50,308 bases of DNA, taken from NCBI GenBank assembly GCA_013154005.1, contig JAADDK010000024.1, positions 1 through 50,308 of the forward strand, read 5' to 3'. The notes beneath the pieces were generated by a model. It saw only the letters and a program-made list of their open reading frames with translations, searched no databases and had not been told where the DNA came from. Made by a program: the position numbers and the translations under genes. Of the stretch, positions 8,509 to 17,061 are shown piece after piece (the stretch's first letter is position 1; every line of letters starts with the position of its first letter). This DNA is from Methanobacteriota archaeon (GTDB lineage: Archaea > Thermoplasmatota > Thermoplasmata > Thermoplasmatales > Aciduliprofundaceae).

Positions 8509-9513
8509 TTAAATCTGGCTTCTTATCACTGCCAGCTCTTTCTCTAACTCCTGTTTCTGGTTTCTTAGCTCTTCCACGCGAGCATTCAGTATTTTTATTT
8601 CCTCTTTCATCTCGGAGATGCGCTTTTCGTAATCTCTGAATTTCTCTTCTTTCTTGCGTAATTCATCAGACCATCTATCCAGCTCTTTCTTTCTCAGATC
8701 CAGCTTCTCATCTCTCTCTGAGAGAATGCGTGAGTACCCGGTAAGTTCCTGCTCTCTCTGGTGTAACTCCTCTTCCCATTTTTTGAGTTTCATTTCCTCC
8801 TCGGTGATTTCGTCCATCTTTCTGCGCTTCATCTCTTCAAGTTCTCTTTCCAGATCCTCTTTTCTCTTTTCGTAGTCTGCTAGTTCTTCCTCCTTTCTGG
8901 ATACTTCTCTTGCCCGAAGCTCCAGAGCATTTTTCATCTTTTCAATCAAAGCCTCACGTTTTGATAGTTCTTCTTCTTTTCTTTTCATCTCCTCGTCCCA
9001 CTGCTTTTTCTCATTTACCATGGTGGTGAGCAGTACGGCAAGTTTCTCGCTTCTCTCTTTAATCTGGCCGACTATTTCCGTGTTTGTGTTGATGAGACGG
9101 TCCAGGGTCTCGTCTTTCTCCTGAAGCCGGGTTTCCCATTCTTTCATTTTTTCCTCTCTTTCCGCGAGGCGTTCTTCGCGTTCTTCAATACTGTGCACTC
9201 TGCTCTCTATATCTGTGAGTTTCTGAAGCAAAAGGGTCAGCTCCTCCTCCTTTCGCTCCACCTCCTCGCTTCTTTTTGCCACACTCTCATCTAATTTCTC
9301 AGTGGTTTCCTTCACGGTTTTGGTTATGTTTTCCAGCTTTTCTATGCTCTTTTCAAGTTTGGATTTAATTTCCACGTACTGATTTACCATACTTATGGCA
9401 AGGTCCACATAATAATCCGCCTCGGGAATCTTTTTCTTCACGCTTTTGGGCATGTTAGATTTAATCAAGCTCAGCGTCTTCACAATCATGGGTTTTTTAT
9501 CTTCGTTTGCCAT
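8509..9513 (-). CDS. Long coiled-coil protein, function unknown
   Basis: 334 residues. Residues 1 to about 50 form a compact, less charged N-terminal region. From about 50 to the end there is nearly uninterrupted Glu/Lys/Arg-rich heptad sequence typical of an extended parallel coiled coil. No catalytic motif, cysteine or membrane segment is present. Two adjacent ATGs (9516, 9513) compete. GGAGG lies 7 nt before 9513 but only 4 nt before 9516, so 9513 is preferred. The start overlaps the stop of the upstream coiled-coil gene, implying coupled translation and perhaps a hetero-oligomer. SMC-like or cytoskeletal roles are possible but unsupported, since there is no ATPase head. The strongly biased composition makes homology searches misleading. 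Confidence 0.75.
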   Translation of the reverse strand: MANEDKKPMIVKTLSLIKSNMPKSVKKKIPEADYYVDLAISMVNQYVEIKSKLEKSIEKLENITKTVKETTEKLDESVAKRSEEVERKEEELTLLLQKLTDIESRVHSIEEREERLAEREEKMKEWETRLQEKDETLDRLINTNTEIVGQIKERSEKLAVLLTTMVNEKKQWDEEMKRKEEELSKREALIEKMKNALELRAREVSRKEEELADYEKRKEDLERELEEMKRRKMDEITEEEMKLKKWEEELHQREQELTGYSRILSERDEKLDLRKKELDRWSDELRKKEEKFRDYEKRISEMKEEIKILNARVEELRNQKQELEKELAVIRSQI

Positions 9514-9908
9514 CATTCTCCCTCCTTATTCATTTCTTTTATACTATCTTCGAGTTCCAGAAGCATGTATTTCATTTTCTCTATATATGCTTTCATATTT
9601 TCTTCAAAAATATCCAGCCGTTTGTTTATGTTTGTAAGCTCATCGAGTTTGCCTATGGATTCAGAAACTTTATCTTCAAATTCTTCGGTTATGTCTCCTA
9701 TTTCAGAACGCAGTTGAGATACGATTTGATATGCGGTGGTATTTAATTTTACCGGCAAGGTAATTATACTTTTTTGTAATTTATCCATTTCCTCCAGCTT
9801 TTTTTCGAGAGCCAGTTGCCTTTGAATCACGCGATCCAGTTTAGCGTCAATATCCCCCATCTTTTTCTTGAGTGCAATAACTTCGTTTAGAATATCATCC
9901 TTGCCCAT
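9513..9908 (-). CDS. Small coiled-coil protein, function unknown
   Basis: 131 residues, rich in Lys, Glu, Asp, Ile and Leu with heptad periodicity through most of its length; no catalytic motif or membrane segment. The ATG at 9908 lies 27 nt after the centre of a TTTAAAT TATA box, with no ribosome binding site, so it is likely leaderless. A TTG codon three residues upstream is also in frame. It is the first gene of a two-gene operon with the longer coiled-coil protein, overlapping it at ATGATG. A shared complex is the natural inference, but nothing in either sequence says what it does. Confidence 0.72.
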   Translation of the reverse strand: MGKDDILNEVIALKKKMGDIDAKLDRVIQRQLALEKKLEEMDKLQKSIITLPVKLNTTAYQIVSQLRSEIGDITEEFEDKVSESIGKLDELTNINKRLDIFEENMKAYIEKMKYMLLELEDSIKEMNKEGE

Positions 9909-9930
9909 ATTATTCAATATATGTCCAATG

Positions 9931-9940
9931 GATTTAAATT
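9931..9940 (-). promoter_or_regulatory. TATA box of the coiled-coil operon
   Basis: AATTTAAATC on the minus strand, centred 27 nt upstream of the ATG at 9908. The rest of the divergent intergenic region (9941-10042) shows no recognisable gene or clear operator repeat. Confidence 0.55.
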
Positions 9941-10043
9941 TACCGATTTTTTAAATGGCAGGTGTTTAATTATGAATTATCTGCGTATTCTCTTACCCGC
10001 GCAACTAACCGTTCGGATAAGGTTTCAGGTTTCTGGCGATAGA

Positions 10044-10052
10044 GTTAAATAT
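10044..10052 (+). promoter_or_regulatory. TATA box of the winged-helix ATPase gene
   Basis: GTTAAATAT is centred 27 nt upstream of the ATG at 10075. It overlaps the earlier in-frame ATG at 10051, which argues against that codon as the start. Confidence 0.5.
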
Positions 10053-10074
10053 GGTTTATTACAATTACTCCATA

Positions 10075-11160
10075 ATGCGCCTACGTAACTCTGAAAAAAT
10101 TCTGCTGCATCTTTACGATTATCGAAAGTATGAGGGAAAATATGAGTATCCACCTGAGATTACCCAGCAGGGCATTGCAGAACGAATAGGCATCTCTGTC
10201 ACGCATGTGCCCAGAAACATTAAGAAACTCGTGGAAGATGGGTTGGTTAAAAAGATAAAGGCCCATGTGCCGGGTAAGAAAAAAAAGGTCACCGTGTATT
10301 TGCTTACACCCACAGGGATTGCTGAGGTCAAAAAGATTATTGAGAAGATAAATCAAAATAGGATTCAGGTGGGTGATGAGTATTATACTCTGAACGAGTT
10401 GAAGAAAAAGCTCGGAATTGGATACATAGATTTGCTTACAAAGCTGGATAGAGGTGAAATCACGCCCGCCGTGCTGGATATGAAGCCGCCGGTGGTGTTC
10501 AGAGAGGTATCCGTTACGATAGATGATTTTGTGGACCGGGTGGCGGAAATAGACACCATCGAGTCATGGTTCTCTCGCGGGGGTATGCTGAGCATAGTGG
10601 GTGGTCGTGGCTCTGGAAAAAGCTATCTGGTGCAGAGATTTTTGGATACGAAAAAACCGAGCATGCATATTATCTGGCTCGATGTTTATGATGGGCGCAC
10701 ATGGAGCTCGGTAAAAGAGGTGTTTAACGCGCTGTTTGGCAGTGAGGACATACTCTCAGTTTTGAGAACCCAGCCCACGCTTCTCATATTTGACGATTAT
10801 CATGATGTGGACGATGAGTTTGTGAGCGCACTCAACGCGCTGGTCAAAGAGCCCATGGAGCACAGCAGAGTTATTGTATGCATGCGTAAAGATACGCCGT
10901 ACTATAACAGATTTTACACGCTATCGGACCTTGCAGAGGGACGCGTGACGGAGATTAATCTGGACGCGCTGCCGTACGAGCACGCGAGAAAATTGCTGCC
11001 TGACGTGAAAGAATCTGCGTTCAAACGAATATATCAGATAAGCCGCGGTAATCCGCGCATTCTGGCGGCACTGAAGCACGGCACGCTGGATAGGGAGAAC
11101 GTGGCGCTCAACGGCGAGGAGATTCATCTTCTCAAGTTTCTTGCCTCGCAGAAAAAGTAA
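10075..11160 (+). CDS. Winged-helix/P-loop ATPase, probable regulator
   Basis: 361 residues from this start (369 if the upstream ATG at 10051 is used). The N-terminus is a MarR/ArsR-like winged helix with a recognition helix in the GISVTHVPRNIKKLVEDGLV region and a basic wing (GKKKKV). A linker with a FVDR-type box leads to an archaeal STAND-like ATPase. It has Walker A GGRGSGKS at about residues 180-187 and Walker B LLIFDDYHDVDDE at about 235-247. The arrangement, a DNA-binding domain joined to a signal-transduction ATPase of the archaeal ATPase (pfam01637-like) group, suggests an ATP-dependent transcription regulator. Target genes are unknown. The TATA position (10044-10052) favours the leaderless 10075 start. 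A structured element and deoC follow. Confidence 0.8.
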   Translation: MRLRNSEKILLHLYDYRKYEGKYEYPPEITQQGIAERIGISVTHVPRNIKKLVEDGLVKKIKAHVPGKKKKVTVYLLTPTGIAEVKKIIEKINQNRIQVGDEYYTLNELKKKLGIGYIDLLTKLDRGEITPAVLDMKPPVVFREVSVTIDDFVDRVAEIDTIESWFSRGGMLSIVGGRGSGKSYLVQRFLDTKKPSMHIIWLDVYDGRTWSSVKEVFNALFGSEDILSVLRTQPTLLIFDDYHDVDDEFVSALNALVKEPMEHSRVIVCMRKDTPYYNRFYTLSDLAEGRVTEINLDALPYEHARKLLPDVKESAFKRIYQISRGNPRILAALKHGTLDRENVALNGEEIHLLKFLASQKK

Positions 11161-11180
11161 TATATGCATATCCCGTTAAA

Positions 11181-11234
11181 CACCTGCCTGCCCGGCTGGC
11201 ATTCCCTGAGCCATGATGGGAATCCCCGCAGGTG
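11181..11234 (+). ncRNA. Candidate small structured RNA with K-loop signature
   Basis: A nested hairpin lies in the gap between the ATPase gene and deoC. Outer stem: CACCTGC (11181-11187) with GCAGGTG (11228-11234). Inner stem: ATTCCC (11201-11206) with GGGAAT (11218-11223). The inner stem is capped by CTGA, a GCC linker and ATGATG, the arrangement of a box D'/C' K-loop that L7Ae binds in archaeal guide RNAs. A TAATATAT box at 11159-11166 is about 20-25 nt upstream, and a T5 run lies at about 11250. The internal loop is strongly asymmetric, so it is not a textbook H/ACA RNA, and it lacks the second C and D boxes of a C/D RNA. A protein-binding terminator is an alternative. Confidence 0.4.
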
Positions 11235-11280
11235 GGCAATATGCACCAAAGTTTTTATTAATTATTTATATTCCTTGTGT

Positions 11281-11946
11281 ATGAATCGTGAGGAGCTTGC
11301 AAAGTATATTGACCATACCAACCTGAAAGCGTTTGCAACCCGAGATGATATAAGAAAACTGTGTGATGAGGCCAGAGAATACGGGTTTTATGCAGTTTGC
11401 GTGAATCCCTGTCGGGTTAAAGATGCGGCGGAGTTTTTGAAAGGCACGGATGTGAAAATCGCCAGTGTCGTGGGCTTTCCGCTGGGTGCAACGTATCCTG
11501 AGACGAAGGCACAGGAGGCGATTATGGCCATGCGCCACGGTGCCGAGGAGATAGATATGGTGATTAATGTGGGCGCGCTCAAAGATGGAGATTACGATGC
11601 GGTGCTTCGAGATATAAAGATGGTGGTGGACGCGGTGCATGATATGAATGGCGTGGTGAAAGTGATAATTGAGACGTGTTATCTCACCAGAGAGGAGAAG
11701 ATCAAAGCGTGCGAGATTGCAAAGAAAGCGGGTGCGGATTTTGTGAAGACCTCCACCGGATTCGGCACGGCCGGCGCCACGGTTGAAGATGTGCGCCTGA
11801 TGCGAGAGGTGGTGGGCCCGGACATGGGCGTTAAGGCGGCCGGTGGCATACACACCGCCGAAGAGGCAATGGCGATGATTGAAGCGGGTGCCACGAGAAT
11901 CGGTGCGAGCAGAAGCGTGGATATAATTCGCGGAGTTAAGGAGTGA
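11281..11946 (+). CDS. deoC: Deoxyribose-phosphate aldolase
   Basis: 221-residue class I aldolase that cleaves 2-deoxy-D-ribose 5-phosphate to acetaldehyde and glyceraldehyde 3-phosphate in deoxynucleoside catabolism; it is cytosolic. The Schiff-base lysine is K156 in FVKTSTGF. The supporting D92 lies in EEIDMVIN and K185 in GVKAAGGI. The length is typical of archaeal DeoC. The ATG at 11281 begins the family-typical N-terminus and lies about 26 nt after a TTATTAAT TATA element, so it is leaderless; in-frame extension to 11164 would read through the hairpin region and is rejected. It overlaps the convergent lhr gene by 11 bases. No other nucleoside catabolism gene is adjacent. Confidence 0.95.
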   Translation: MNREELAKYIDHTNLKAFATRDDIRKLCDEAREYGFYAVCVNPCRVKDAAEFLKGTDVKIASVVGFPLGATYPETKAQEAIMAMRHGAEEIDMVINVGALKDGDYDAVLRDIKMVVDAVHDMNGVVKVIIETCYLTREEKIKACEIAKKAGADFVKTSTGFGTAGATVEDVRLMREVVGPDMGVKAAGGIHTAEEAMAMIEAGATRIGASRSVDIIRGVKE

Positions 11947-14900
11947 AGTATCTTAAAAACTGCTGCTCAGCCTCCGGCGAGCTGGCTTTCTGCACTCTTA
12001 TTTTTCTCTTGCCCGTGGCTTTCACGCATTCGACCCTATCGCCAAATATGACAAGATATCCCGTGCATTTTTGCGGAAAGAGCCTGCGCAGCACCTCACT
12101 CAGCGGGTCTTTCGGGTCGAGTATCACCGTCTCGCTTATGGCGGTGAAGCTTTCAATTTCGTTCTCGTCCGTGTAGTAGATGTGCCCGTCGTTCAGGTAC
12201 AGGCCCCGGTGCTTATTCAAAAGTTTGAGTATGTTTATTATCTCGGTGGTGCTTATCCACTCTCCTGTGAACTGCTCAATTATTTCCACGCTGAGAAATC
12301 CGAATATGTCCATCAGCTTTTCCACAAATGCCTGTTTCGCGTATTCCTGAGGCATATCTGTCCGCACCACATGATATCCGGAAGAGTGGCGTGCGAGGTA
12401 ATTGCCTCTGTACAGTTGATTGAGTGCGCGTCTCGTGCGCTCTTCACCCAGCGGTGATTCCTGCAAGATTTCGGCTGTGCGCATGCTCGGTGCGCGTTCA
12501 AACATTCTGAGTATCACGCGCATGTTCTCGTCCAGCGGTGCGCGTTTGATGCTCTGAAACAGCGCTATATTATCAAGCGTGGAGTACACGGTGCTTCCTG
12601 TGAGGTTCACGGTTTCGTAAATCAGGTTGGAGGTATAGTACTTGCTCAGACTTATCTTTCTCACCGCGCGTATGAGCTCTCTATCACTGTGCAGGTACAT
12701 CATAAAGCGCACGACTTCGAGAGGGTTCTTGAGTTTACGGCCCGGCAGCACCCGGTTCTTCCAGAGCAGATACTGTATGATTTGCTTTTTCTCGTATAAT
12801 TTATGAGAAAGCTCGCCACATACGTAAAAATCTCCTATTTTGTGAAACGCTTTTACTCTCGGATTGAAGCTCAGCACCACTGTGCCCAGCTCGCACACAG
12901 TCTCCAAAAATTTTCGTTTGTGGCCATGTATGTCGCCCACCGAAAAATAATCTTTTTTGTTTACAATCTCGCCGGTTGCGGCCGGCACGCCATTCTCCAC
13001 AAGCATATGCGTGAGTATCTCTTCAAATCTGCCGTAGAGTGAGTGCAGAGTCGGGTAAATCAGCGGGTCCTCCCTCGGCACAATTTTTGTCGTGCCTTCT
13101 GCATCTTTTATTTCGTCCATGGAAAGATACGTGCGACCTTCAACGGTGATGGTTTTCACATTCAGATCTCTGGCTTTGAGGCCGGTGTACCATTCAATTT
13201 CCTCCGGGCTGAGCGGGCCGTAGCCCTTTATAACGCGCTTTATAAATTCTTCCTGCGTGCCCTCCGGAGCGTATACCACCGCATCGTAATGGTACCTTTG
13301 CGGGCTCAGGTGCGGCTCGGCGTGTCTGTATATGTAAATATTGCGCTCCAATTTGTCTATTATTTTTTTGACCTCCGAGGCGGAGTAGTTGCTGTATGAC
13401 TGCACTTTTTTCAAAGTTGCTTCATCGCCCAGTCCGCCAATCAGGTTCAGTATCCGGCGGTCTCTCTCTGTGAGCTCATCTCTTCGATACACTGCGGCAA
13501 ACAGCGGAATGCTCTTCTTGGGTGCATAGCACAGACGCCCGCCCATAAACCGGCCGTACGCGAGCTCACCGTGTTTTACCATCTCGATGAACTCATCGAA
13601 ACAGCCGCGAATTTTCAGAGAGTCAGTATTGAACAGAACCAGAAAGTTTTTGAAATATTCATCACAGTTCATATTCTTTGTAATCTTCTGTGTCCTGAAT
13701 TTCCAGAGCGTCTCTTCATCGGTGCCTTTTGATTGCATTATTGCCTGATAATCTTCCGTGAGCATGTACTGCTCACCGTATCCCACCAGAAACTTGCCCT
13801 TTAGAACTGTGCCCTCTTCCACCATGTACTTTAAAACCCTGCGCACGTCCTCTTCGGGTAAATGCAGGGTATACACAATTTCGTCGAAGGTCAGCGGTGC
13901 TCTGAAATACAGCAGGTTCTTGATTAGCAGCTCCATGGCATAGTCTCTGGATAGTGTGTCTCCCGATTCGGTTGTGTACCAGAGTGTTTTTCCGTCTGCG
14001 ATTTTTCGGCCCGCAAGATATGCTCGCTCCATGCATTTGAGTTTTTCCATCACGTCGGCTTTTTTCATGTTGAACTCTTTTGCGAGTTCTTCAACACTTT
14101 TTGCACCGTCCCATTTTAGCGGCTCGGAGCATTCTCTCGCGTAGAGGGTAGCAAATACAGGATACATGGATACGTGGGTCCAGAGCACACGGGTGGTGAA
14201 CACGGACACTATCTTTCCCTCGTTTACCAGTTTTTCCGCAAGGCGCAGTGTGTCCTCCTCTGAAAGTGCAGAGTAATCGTAAATGTTCACACCGCGACGG
14301 TGCAGAATATCCGCACCCGGTGCGAGTTTCATAAATTGAAGCATTGTGCGTTCATCTTTAATTTTGATTTTTTCTGCAAAATGGGCATTAACTTCCTCCT
14401 CTGTGAACATGGCCTCTATCTCGGATTCGGGAATGATTTTCTCTAACAGTTTCATGTGCAGCTCTTTGAGCAGTGTGCTGCGGTCCTCCATAAGCACAAT
14501 GTCGGATATGCCCACCAGAATTATGCTGTGTGCGAACACGCTGGGAGTGCTGGTGTAGTCGATGAACTTTTTCTGGATAGTTCCATTTTCCATACCTCGC
14601 ACTATTTCCAGAGCGTGCGGCAAATCCATGGCGATGTTCAAAATCTCGTTGAACGTCTCTTCCATAACCGGAAAGCCCGGAAGTTCACGGAGCAGTTTCA
14701 GAATCTTATCACTTCTGAGCTGCTGCCTCGCCACAGAAATGTTGCGGCCCTTGTACCTGCGCAGCACCATGAACGCACGGGTGGCAACGTGTCTGAACCG
14801 CTGCTTGAACATCTCGGTGTTGAATATTGCCTCTTTCAGCATGTTTTCGAGATTTTCCTCGGTTATGAGTCCAAGAACGTTTTTGATGGATATCTTACGT

Positions 14901-16990
14901 TTCAGGGTGAGCATGAACGCATCGTCGGTGATGCTCACGCCCACATTTGTGCCGTATTTCTCGGTGATGGCATGCGCGTATGCACGTGAGAGCGCATCGT
15001 TCACACGTCTGCCGAACGGGAAGTGGAAAATGATGTTGTGCTTTTTGCCGGGCTCCACATAGCCCTCTATCACAACCATTCTGTGAGTTGGCACACCGTG
15101 ATGCATCTGTTCGCGAATATACGATACTACGCTCTTCGCGCCCGCGCCGTCTAAATACTTTGTTTTTCTCAATGTTTTTATCGCCTTTTCCACACCTTTT
15201 TCGGTTATTAAGTTTTCAACGTATTCTCTGAATTTGCCCACTTCCACGCTCAAATCGAAGGATCTGGGTAGCATCTCTCCGGCCCAGGAGGGCACGGTGG
15301 GGCGCTTGCCGGCCACATTACGCACCACAACCCGGGTCGAGGTGAGCTTTAACACTTCGTAGCTTCTCGCGCCCAGCACGAACACGTCTCCACGCTGCAG
15401 TTTCTCCACAAATTTCTCACTCAACGTGCCCAGTCGCTTTCCCTCAATATCCACAACAAGGTAATCGGATTCGTCGGGAATGGTGCCGATGTTCATAAAA
15501 TAAATCATTCGCGAGCTGCGTTTTTTGCCGAACACGCCCTCCTCCTCATCATACCAGAGCTTGGAATAAAATTCGTTGCCCATCACCTTGCCGCCCAGAT
15601 AACGGAGCACTTCTAAAAATTTCTCTTTGGGCAGGTTTCTGTAGCAGTATGAGTTGCGCACCAGTGCGTACGCGGCGTCGACGTTCCATCTCTGTTCTAA
15701 GCTCATGCCCACCAGCACCTGCGCGAGCACATCGAGAGAGTTTTCGGGAATGCGAATTCTGTCGATTTTTCCCTCGTATGCACATTTTACCAAAGTGGCA
15801 CATTCGATAAGGTCATCTAACTCGAATACCATGAACACGCCCTTGGCTTTCTTGCCGTAGGCATGGCCGCTGCGCCCGATTCTCTGCAGCGCCTTTGCCA
15901 CGCTCTTGGGTGAGCCGATTTGCACCACGATGTCTATGTATCCTATGTCTATGCCCAGCTCAAGCGAGGTGGAAGATATCACACATTTGAGGTTGCCATC
16001 TTTCAGGTCTTTTTCCACCCGTAAGCGCGTTTCTTTGCTGAGAGAGCCGTGATGCGCTTCTATGCTGTCTATGCCTCTCTCTTTTAGTTTATATGCCACA
16101 TGTTCCGCACCGCTTCGGGTGTTGGTGAATATGAGTGTGGTGCGATGCTCTTTTATTATGCTCACCAAAATATCGTACATCTTCTCGGTGGCCACTTCGT
16201 AGGGCACCATGGTCAGGTCTTCCACGGGTGTGAGCACGCGAAGCTCCATATCCTTGCGCATGGCAGGTTGCACGATCCAGATATCGCGTTCTTTTCCATT
16301 TTTCAGGCCGGCCAGATATCGGGCTATCTCCTCTATGGGCGCCTGCGTGGCACTGAGTCCGATTCTCTGAAACTCGCCAGCGTAGTTTGCAAGGCGCTCT
16401 AAATTGAGAGATAAAAGCACGCCGCGCTTGTTGTTTGCAAGCTCGTGAATCTCGTCAACAATCACGTAGCGTACTGTTTTGAATTTCTCTCTGAATTTGG
16501 GCGCGGTGAGCATCAGTGCGAGGGATTCGGGAGTGGTGATGAGAATGTGAGGAGGTCTGCGAAGCATCTTCTGGCGCTCGGAGGTGGAGGTATCTCCTGA
16601 GCGCACAGCCACCCGAATTTTTGGCACTTTTATTTTCTCTTTTTTTGCCATATCCATTATTTCTGCCAGCGGGGTTTCCAGATTGCGGTTTATGTCGTTG
16701 GCCAGCGCTTTTAACGGGGAAATGTAAACACAGTAAATTTTGTCTTCTAAGTCGCCGGATTTGGACATTAAAAACAGCTCGTTGATTATGGATATGAACG
16801 CGGTGAGCGTCTTGCCGCTGCCGGTGGGCGATGAAACAAGAACGTTCTTGCCCGAATGAATCAGAGGTATGCCGTACGATTGCGGCTCGGTAAGCTCAGA
16901 GTATTTGGAGGAGAACCACTCACCAATAAGCGGGTCGAACAGTGAGATAATACGCGATTTATTCCATTTACGGCGTACGTGATGAATCAT
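11936..16990 (-). CDS. lhr: Lhr family superfamily 2 DNA helicase, full-length with long C-terminal domain
   Basis: 1684 residues. The RecA-like pair has Walker A SPTGSGKT at 54-61, the DEIH box at 179-182, SATQAP at 213-218 and motif [10 protein letters not shown] near 372. The winged helix and beta-barrel of the Lhr core follow up to roughly 870. The remaining 800 residues contain several winged-helix-like segments, for example around [16 protein letters not shown]. This matches the architecture of long bacterial Lhr with its CTD more than the roughly 850-950-residue archaeal Lhr core proteins. Role: 3'-5' translocase acting on forked or RNA:DNA substrates in repair; the CTD function is less well known. 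A TTTTAAATG TATA element near 17018-17027 serves it. It is convergent with deoC. Confidence 0.92.
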   Translation of the reverse strand: MIHHVRRKWNKSRIISLFDPLIGEWFSSKYSELTEPQSYGIPLIHSGKNVLVSSPTGSGKTLTAFISIINELFLMSKSGDLEDKIYCVYISPLKALANDINRNLETPLAEIMDMAKKEKIKVPKIRVAVRSGDTSTSERQKMLRRPPHILITTPESLALMLTAPKFREKFKTVRYVIVDEIHELANNKRGVLLSLNLERLANYAGEFQRIGLSATQAPIEEIARYLAGLKNGKERDIWIVQPAMRKDMELRVLTPVEDLTMVPYEVATEKMYDILVSIIKEHRTTLIFTNTRSGAEHVAYKLKERGIDSIEAHHGSLSKETRLRVEKDLKDGNLKCVISSTSLELGIDIGYIDIVVQIGSPKSVAKALQRIGRSGHAYGKKAKGVFMVFELDDLIECATLVKCAYEGKIDRIRIPENSLDVLAQVLVGMSLEQRWNVDAAYALVRNSYCYRNLPKEKFLEVLRYLGGKVMGNEFYSKLWYDEEEGVFGKKRSSRMIYFMNIGTIPDESDYLVVDIEGKRLGTLSEKFVEKLQRGDVFVLGARSYEVLKLTSTRVVVRNVAGKRPTVPSWAGEMLPRSFDLSVEVGKFREYVENLITEKGVEKAIKTLRKTKYLDGAGAKSVVSYIREQMHHGVPTHRMVVIEGYVEPGKKHNIIFHFPFGRRVNDALSRAYAHAITEKYGTNVGVSITDDAFMLTLKRKISIKNVLGLITEENLENMLKEAIFNTEMFKQRFRHVATRAFMVLRRYKGRNISVARQQLRSDKILKLLRELPGFPVMEETFNEILNIAMDLPHALEIVRGMENGTIQKKFIDYTSTPSVFAHSIILVGISDIVLMEDRSTLLKELHMKLLEKIIPESEIEAMFTEEEVNAHFAEKIKIKDERTMLQFMKLAPGADILHRRGVNIYDYSALSEEDTLRLAEKLVNEGKIVSVFTTRVLWTHVSMYPVFATLYARECSEPLKWDGAKSVEELAKEFNMKKADVMEKLKCMERAYLAGRKIADGKTLWYTTESGDTLSRDYAMELLIKNLLYFRAPLTFDEIVYTLHLPEEDVRRVLKYMVEEGTVLKGKFLVGYGEQYMLTEDYQAIMQSKGTDEETLWKFRTQKITKNMNCDEYFKNFLVLFNTDSLKIRGCFDEFIEMVKHGELAYGRFMGGRLCYAPKKSIPLFAAVYRRDELTERDRRILNLIGGLGDEATLKKVQSYSNYSASEVKKIIDKLERNIYIYRHAEPHLSPQRYHYDAVVYAPEGTQEEFIKRVIKGYGPLSPEEIEWYTGLKARDLNVKTITVEGRTYLSMDEIKDAEGTTKIVPREDPLIYPTLHSLYGRFEEILTHMLVENGVPAATGEIVNKKDYFSVGDIHGHKRKFLETVCELGTVVLSFNPRVKAFHKIGDFYVCGELSHKLYEKKQIIQYLLWKNRVLPGRKLKNPLEVVRFMMYLHSDRELIRAVRKISLSKYYTSNLIYETVNLTGSTVYSTLDNIALFQSIKRAPLDENMRVILRMFERAPSMRTAEILQESPLGEERTRRALNQLYRGNYLARHSSGYHVVRTDMPQEYAKQAFVEKLMDIFGFLSVEIIEQFTGEWISTTEIINILKLLNKHRGLYLNDGHIYYTDENEIESFTAISETVILDPKDPLSEVLRRLFPQKCTGYLVIFGDRVECVKATGKRKIRVQKASSPEAEQQFLRYFTP

Positions 16991-17061
16991 TTTGAAACAG
17001 TTAATAAGCGAAACATAACATTTAAAAGTTTCTCCTCAAAAAAGGAAAAATGGGGTAAAAA

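Noticed and set aside
11181-11234. Box C/D guide RNA
   Set aside because: Only the internal D'/C'-like pair is present; no terminal C box upstream or D box downstream was found, so it is reported only as a structured RNA candidate.
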